From Owenia fusiformis (taxonomy: Eukaryota > Annelida > Polychaeta > Sabellida > Oweniidae): a DNA stretch of 64,000 bases. Under the pieces are notes generated by a model that had not been told where the DNA came from, made no database searches, and was given only the letters and a program-made list of their open reading frames with translations. Position numbers and translations under genes: made by a program. This document shows positions 59,285 to 64,000 of this stretch, piece after piece (position 1 is the stretch's first letter; each line of letters starts with the position of its first letter). The stretch spans positions 13,954,348-14,018,347 of the forward strand of contig CAIIXF020000006.1 of NCBI GenBank assembly GCA_903813345.2, written 5' to 3'.

Positions 59285-59700
59285 AGCATCTGTTCGGGCG
59301 ATAACTGAAATATTTTCCATTGTGTTCCTTACACCATATTGAACATAATATTCACATGAAATTGACTTTTATAAAGTTCTTATGCATTGACAATAATCAT
59401 AATTCTTGAATATTAGAATATTTGTAGAATATTTTCCAGGACTTAGATATTTCACTTTATTCTGAAAAAGCTCTGCAAGTGTTGCCAGGATGAATATATA
59501 TTGAATATTAAATACACAGTAAAATAATTTGTATCTTTAATACAAAATAATGTTTTATTTTGAATAAATTCTGTAAGTGTTCTTAAACCTAGTACATAGC
59601 GTTCTTGAACCTAGGTAAATAACAATTTTATGTAATAAAACATACTATAACATACTAGTATGTTGCTGTTGGATTCAAATACAATTTCTTACAATATACT
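59285..59700 (+). other. 3' untranslated region of the transposase gene, inferred
   Basis: AT-rich sequence after the stop at 59284. Plausible polyadenylation signals include GAATAAATT at about 59562. The right subterminal array starts soon after. Confidence 0.4.
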
Positions 59701-61074
59701 TAAATACTTTTTGAACTATAATTCAGAATTCCTGTTATTCTGAAGATAATTCTTGAATTTATATATATATATATAATAATAATATGTATAAAAGTCAAAA
59801 TTCTTAGTGTACATACTAAATATAATAAAATAATTTGAAATAAAAGCAGAGAAATTCTTCCTACATGTTTCTTTATTTAAACATCTTTCTTGAAGATTTT
59901 TAAATAAAGAAACATGTAGGAAACATGTGGTGAAAAAGTGAAGAATATCTGAGAACATATTTTTTAGTTCTTCATTATTATTCAAATATCCTTCAAAGAA
60001 GTAGGTGAAAATAAGAAGAATTTCCAAGATTACCAATAATTCAAAATGTTCTTTGTTATTCTTAAGATATTCTTCAAATAAGCTGGTGAAAAATTGAAGA
60101 ATATCTAAGAACACATAAGTTCGTCATTATTATTCAAATATCCTTTAAATAACATGGTGAAAATATGAAGGATTTCCAAGATTACCAGTAGTACAAAATG
60201 TTCTTTATTATTCAACAAATATTCTTCAAATAAGGTGGTGAAAAATTAAAGAATATCTAAGAACATAGAAGTTCTTCACTATTATTCAAATATCCTTTAA
60301 ACAAGGTGGTGAAAATATGAAGAATTTTCAGGATATCGAACAATACAAAATGTTCTTTATTATTCTTCAGATATTCTTCAAATGAGGTGGTGAAAATGTG
60401 AAGAATATCTGAGAACATTGTAGTTCCTCATTATTATTCAAATATCCTTCAAACAAGTTAATGAAAATATAAAGAATCTCCAAGAATACCATAACTACAA
60501 AATGTTCTTCATAATTCTTCAAATATTCTTCAAATGAGGTAATGAAAAATTGAAGAATATCTAAGAACATAGAAGTTCTTCACTATTATTCAAATATCCT
60601 TTAAACAAGGTGGTGAAAATATGAAGAATTTTCAGGATATCCAACAATACAAAATATTCTTTATTATTCTTCGAATATCCTTCAAATGAAGTGGTGAAAA
60701 AATGAAGAATATCTGAGAATATTTTAGTTATTCATTATTATTCTCTCATTCCTTAAACAACATGGTGAAAATATGAAGAATTTCCAAGATTTCAAGAAAT
60801 AGAAAATGTTATTCATTATTATTCAAATATTCTTCATTCAGGGTGGTGAAAATATGAAGTATTTTGAAGAACATGAAACATTCTTTATTTTTCTTCAATT
60901 ATTCACCATAGAATTTGAAGAATATTCAAGAACATAAATTATTCTTTATTATTCTTCAAAAATACAAGAATATGGTTAAATCTTTATTCTTCACAATTTA
61001 TCTCGATATTACAATATTCATCACACCTGAATATTCATGAATAATTCATGAATATTCATATCACAAGAATATCA
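59700..61074. repeat. Right subterminal array, about 151-bp units
   Basis: ATGTTCTTTATTATTCTTCA-like phrases recur near 60048, 60199, 60351, 60503 and 60653, so the unit is about 151 bp. Each unit also holds TCAAATATCCTT(C/T)AAA and GGTGGTGAAAATATGAAGAA. The last 150 bp before the right end switch to the ATTCATGAATAATTCATG motif shared with the left end. The two ends thus have different long repeats but a common short motif. Confidence 0.9.
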
Positions 61075-61085
61075 TTTCGCCGGGG
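61075..61085 (-). repeat. Right terminal inverted repeat of the large transposon
   Basis: TTTCGCCGGGG, exact inverted match to 46629-46639. Confidence 0.8.
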
Positions 61086-61431
61086 CTGTAAGTGATCTGT
61101 ATACATAGAAGGATTGAGACTGTCTGGGGAAGACTTTACCTTATTATGGAAAAAATCAGGTGACTTTGAAAAAGTGACTATAGATGGACTGAAAGATAGT
61201 GACTTATCCAGATCAGTCAGTGTAATGACCTCATTGATGTAATACCATATGTTGTACTGAATGACCATTGACCAGATGTACCATATGTATGATCTTACCA
61301 GGAAACATCCTGATGCATCAGTTGTAGAAATATACACCATGAGCAAACACCATCATCTAGTGCTTGTCATATATATTATTCTATGAACTCACATCATTAT
61401 ATCAATATCTACCGATCAACATATCATTACA

Positions 61432-61995
61432 ATGGCGACGAGGATCAACAACATCACGTTCCCACCATTTGACATCCACCAAACCAACGCATCCACCGCG
61501 TGGAAGAAATGGATTAGGCGATTCGAGACTAGACTAGAAATGTCTCGAATCGCCTAACCCATTTCTAGTCGCTGAAAATATAACCAATGCAAGAAGGCAG
61601 AGGGCAATGCAATTGCATTTCGGAGGCCCCTAACTCCACGATTTATCTGAAACTTTGGGAAATACTGGATCGGACGATAATTTTGAATCTGCGAAACAGA
61701 GCCTCTTGGAGTATTTTGAACCAAGGAAGAATATTGATTTCGAAATCATTAAATTCAGACTGCTCAAACAAGAAGAATCTGAAACCATTATGCAGTTTTA
61801 CTCACACCTGAGATCACAAAGCGTAAACTGTGACTTCAACGACCAGGAAGATATCGAGGTGAAAAGGCAAATCATTGTCGGCACTGATGACACCTTGCAA
61901 AAAAGGCACTGAACCAATCAAACAATTGGGACCTCAAGAAATTACTGGACTATGCCAGGTACCACATTACAGTCAGCATTGATTTTGACAACCAT
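61432..61995 (+). pseudogene. Ty3/gypsy gag fragment
   Basis: Starts MATRINNITFPPFDIHQTN with AWKKWIRRFETRL, the usual opening of gypsy gag. A 19-bp inverted templated insertion (see findings) breaks the frame at about 61553. In the next frame come RRQRAMQLHFGG, then FESAKQSLLEYFEPRKNIDF, FRLLKQEESETIMQFYSHLR and VKRQIIVGT, the central gag (capsid-like) domain. The zinc knuckle is missing. It ends near 61990 where unrelated LRR-like sequence begins. Confidence 0.75.
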
Positions 61996-62011
61996 TTGTG
62001 CACAACACTGG

Positions 62012-62392
62012 TACAGGCCCGAAATGTTACTTGGTTACAACTTGATTTCACAAGCACATCTACTCTGGTGTTTTTGAGATATCTACCAAACTTAGAATAT
62101 CTTTCTGTTGCAAGCTGTGACAATTTAGTGCCCCATGAATATAAAGCAATTAGACACTGCAGACACTCACTTCAACATCTATATTTACAGCATACAAGCA
62201 AAGATGCAAGGACAATAGCGAACTTTGCAAGAACAGTATCCACATTTATTCACCATAGATTGCCAAGGCATTGGTTTCATTTTTATTGAGGTTTTTCGTC
62301 TGACAGAAGCATTGGAGAACCTGCAAAACTGCAGATTATCTTTATTTAGTACTTTGAAATTAAACACATTCAACACAGTGTTCAGATTCAGG
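62012..62392 (+). pseudogene. Leucine-rich-repeat-like exon fragment
   Basis: A frame from about 62015 (after ACAG at 62014) reads VTWLQLDF, LVFLRYLPNLEYLSVASCDNL and LQHLYLQHT, with the Leu spacing of F-box/LRR-type repeats. A frame change near 62220 leads to DCQGIGFIFIEVFRLTEAL and LKLNTFNTVF, ending at a good donor (TTCAGGTAAGT at about 62391). It could be one exon of a host LRR gene with a frameshift, or a captured fragment. No specific gene is recognised. Confidence 0.35.
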
Positions 62393-62660
62393 TAAGTGGT
62401 TTTATTAAGATAATTCAGTTCTACGTTTAGACAGTTAGACATGGTTTATTAGGAAACAGCCCAATAGTTTGTATATAACATAACTATACTTTTGAGTCGT
62501 TAGATCTTGTTTAGCAGGAAATAAATCATTTTCATGCAAATATTTCTAAATTTATTTTGATGTAGTGGTATGGTCCTTTGCATTATGGATGTTAAATTAT
62601 CATTCAAACTGTCAATGGGCGCATGTTTTGTTGCATAATGGGAATTGAATAATTTTCTAT

Positions 62661-62903
62661 TTGGAATTTATTCCATCTGACATCTTCGTAGGCGATGCTA
62701 CAAGGGAGTACATAGAACTCCTACATAGAGATGGCCTGCTTGAAAGAATACAATGCAGGTTATTCTTTGACAGGGTGAAGGAATTCTTCACTGTAGGCAC
62801 AACAAACTTTAAGGCAAATGTCAAGTTAGACGATCCAATATGGCACCATTCTCAATTTATCGACTATTTACTAAAAGAGCCACTGCAAGGGTGGCTTCTG
62901 TGA
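62661..62903 (+). CDS. Exon-like frame downstream of the LRR fragment, unknown
   Basis: 80 codons with mixed, protein-like composition (SDIFVGDATREYIELLHRDG, then RLFFDRVKEFF and DYLLKEPLQGWLL). It may belong to the same gene as the LRR fragment 270 bp upstream. No domain recognised and no clear acceptor. Confidence 0.25.
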   Translation: MEFIPSDIFVGDATREYIELLHRDGLLERIQCRLFFDRVKEFFTVGTTNFKANVKLDDPIWHHSQFIDYLLKEPLQGWLL

Positions 62904-64000
62904 GGTATTTCTACAACAGGTGGGTTTCCTCAATTAATAGGACTAATTAAGACTGTCACGAGTAACTATAACAAGACCCATTCATCATAATGGCGATGTA
63001 GTTTCGTTTGACACTTTTATCTATGATTAACAAGTCTATATACAGTATAATCGTGTATGAACCAAAATGAGCCAAAATTTCGTCATGATACTGTACTTCT
63101 AATTAATTTGACAAACATTTAAATTTGCACTGGAGGTTGAGCCTCCAGTGCAATGTAACAGATGTAAGTAAATTAAATGAAATATGTAAAATGTTAACAA
63201 ATATTTCATGTGTATTATCTTGTATAATGTGTTTGTGAGTGGGGTACACAAGAGTGTGGTGCAGGACTACCTTGTATGAAGAATGTGTGTATGTTAGTAG
63301 AGTGCACAAGTGCTTGAGGTGAGAGTACCTTATTTTGTTGTTTTGTCCAGATGAATGACATTTTTGTGGACTGATGAATGCCAGAAGTCCTTGGAGATAC
63401 TCACAGGAAAATATTGTAATGGAAATGCCATTTATTGTCTCCATATAGCAGATATTCCTGGTGAAGTAAATAAGGGGGGATAGGCTATTACTTAATGGCA
63501 GAATCTGATCTATAGGTGACAAAATAACAAGCAACATGCGTAATTGACCTACCATTCTATTCCTTACAATATCAAATAAAATATCTCCGAAAAGATTCAC
63601 AATATGTTATAAATTGGTGAAGTTATTAATGATTCACAGTGCAAAAATGAGTGAAAAATGTTTAAATTCTCCCAAATAATAAGAATGGTAACCATTCTTA
63701 TAGAAAAATAATACATTATTGTAAAAATCTTTAGTTTTCCTAGAATAAAGTATGCACTTTTGTGATTTTTAGAAAATAGACATGACAAGGAATGACATGA
63801 GCCAAAAATATTCTAAAATTGAAACAATTTTTTGTTTAGCCTGCTCGCTATATCTGATTCTCTCTTTAAGTTTAGTTCAGTTAGTTTATTTGTGCAGGAT
63901 GATACAAACTCGGGAGTGTCATGAAATTTCCCACTACATTAAGCAACTCTTTTAGTAAAAAAACAAAACAAAATTACCAAAATATATTTTAAATGGAGTT
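62904..64000. other. No gene recognised; one hairpin
   Basis: AT-rich. Contains a perfect 12-bp inverted repeat, TTGCACTGGAGG at 63125-63136 and its complement at 63142-63153. The 165-codon minus-strand frame at 63103-63600 has no recognisable domain. The last 120 bp look like a minus-strand retroposon tail but cannot be assigned. Confidence 0.4.

Larger units (their letters stand above)
46629..61085. mobile_element. 14.5-kb CMC-like DNA transposon with two intact genes
   Basis: Bounded by perfect 11-bp inverted repeats, CCCCGGCGAAA at 46629-46639 and TTTCGCCGGGG at 61075-61085. Just inside both ends is related sequence in inverted orientation (TGAATTATTCAT, AATATTCATG). Tandem arrays occupy about 2.1 kb at the left and 1.4 kb at the right. 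The 11-kb core holds two divergent genes, a BEN-domain-like gene on the minus strand and a CMC/tnp2-like transposase on the plus strand. Both splice into complete frames. I could not identify a target duplication (ATT outside the left end, CTG outside the right end), so exact borders or a secondary rearrangement are open. The organisation resembles CACTA/EnSpm elements; the superfamily call rests on the transposase pattern. Confidence 0.8.

Noticed and set aside
46621-61093. Target site duplication for the large transposon
   Set aside because: Bases outside the inverted ends (ATT on the left, CTG on the right; TATATATT and CTGTAAGT at 8 bp) do not match at any usual length, so none is claimed.
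63103-63600. 165-codon minus-strand frame
   Set aside because: Amino-acid composition follows the AT-rich background, it runs across a hairpin, and no domain is visible.

Overview
The window is nuclear DNA from an animal, most likely an aquatic invertebrate. The evidence is GT-AG spliceosomal introns, one conserved animal gene (SCYL3) with an ordinary exon-intron layout, and a dense set of metazoan transposon families: Ty3/gypsy, tyrosine-recombinase (DIRS/Ngaro-like) retroelements, Tc1/mariner, hAT, a TTA-flanked MITE, non-LTR fragments and a CMC-type element. The species cannot be fixed from the sequence. The DNA is AT-rich. There are no bacterial operons, and I saw no rRNA, tRNA or CRISPR.

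Layout. 0-10 kb: graveyard of repeats. A hAT MITE (432-1338, 8-bp TSD) splits a minus-strand non-LTR-like ORF. A 1-kb MITE with GC-rich palindromic ends and a TTA duplication lies at 1958-2983. A short CMC-transposase relic follows at 3.9 kb, then two gypsy pol relics in opposite orientation around a 164-bp satellite, and a zinc-finger exon at 7.6 kb. 10.9-20.1 kb: one decayed plus-strand Ty3/gypsy element (gag, protease, RT, RNase H, integrase). It is interrupted by a 3,845-bp TG...CA insertion with a GTAC duplication, probably a solo LTR, which itself carries a mariner and a 28-bp minisatellite. 20.6-25.5 kb: a YR-type retroelement with SGNH-hydrolase, gag and RT remnants, split by a mariner. 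25.6-35.2 kb: mariner-family elements and sparse unassigned DNA. 34.0-38.7 kb: the 3' half of SCYL3 on the minus strand, with all observed splice phases consistent and a mariner in one intron. 38.9-46.6 kb: degenerate exon-like sequence of unknown family, a tandem repeat and a YR-type RT fragment.

The main find is at 46,629-61,085: a 14.46-kb DNA transposon bounded by perfect 11-bp inverted ends (CCCCGGCGAAA). Long tandem arrays lie just inside both ends (301-bp units on the left, about 151-bp units on the right). It carries two divergent multi-exon genes that both splice into full-length open frames. The minus-strand gene (4 exons, 305 aa) encodes a BEN-domain-like DNA-binding protein. The plus-strand gene (4 exons, 951 aa) encodes a transposase with an N-terminal C2H2 finger, an acidic Ser/Asp linker, a second Cys cluster and a CMC/tnp2-like DDE core. 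Both frames are intact while nearly every other element here is decayed, so this element looks young and perhaps active. The layout recalls plant CACTA elements (catalytic protein, accessory DNA-binding protein, subterminal repeats), but here the accessory partner is a BEN protein.

61.1-64 kb: a gypsy gag fragment broken by a local inverted templated insertion, followed by LRR-like exon fragments and unassigned DNA.
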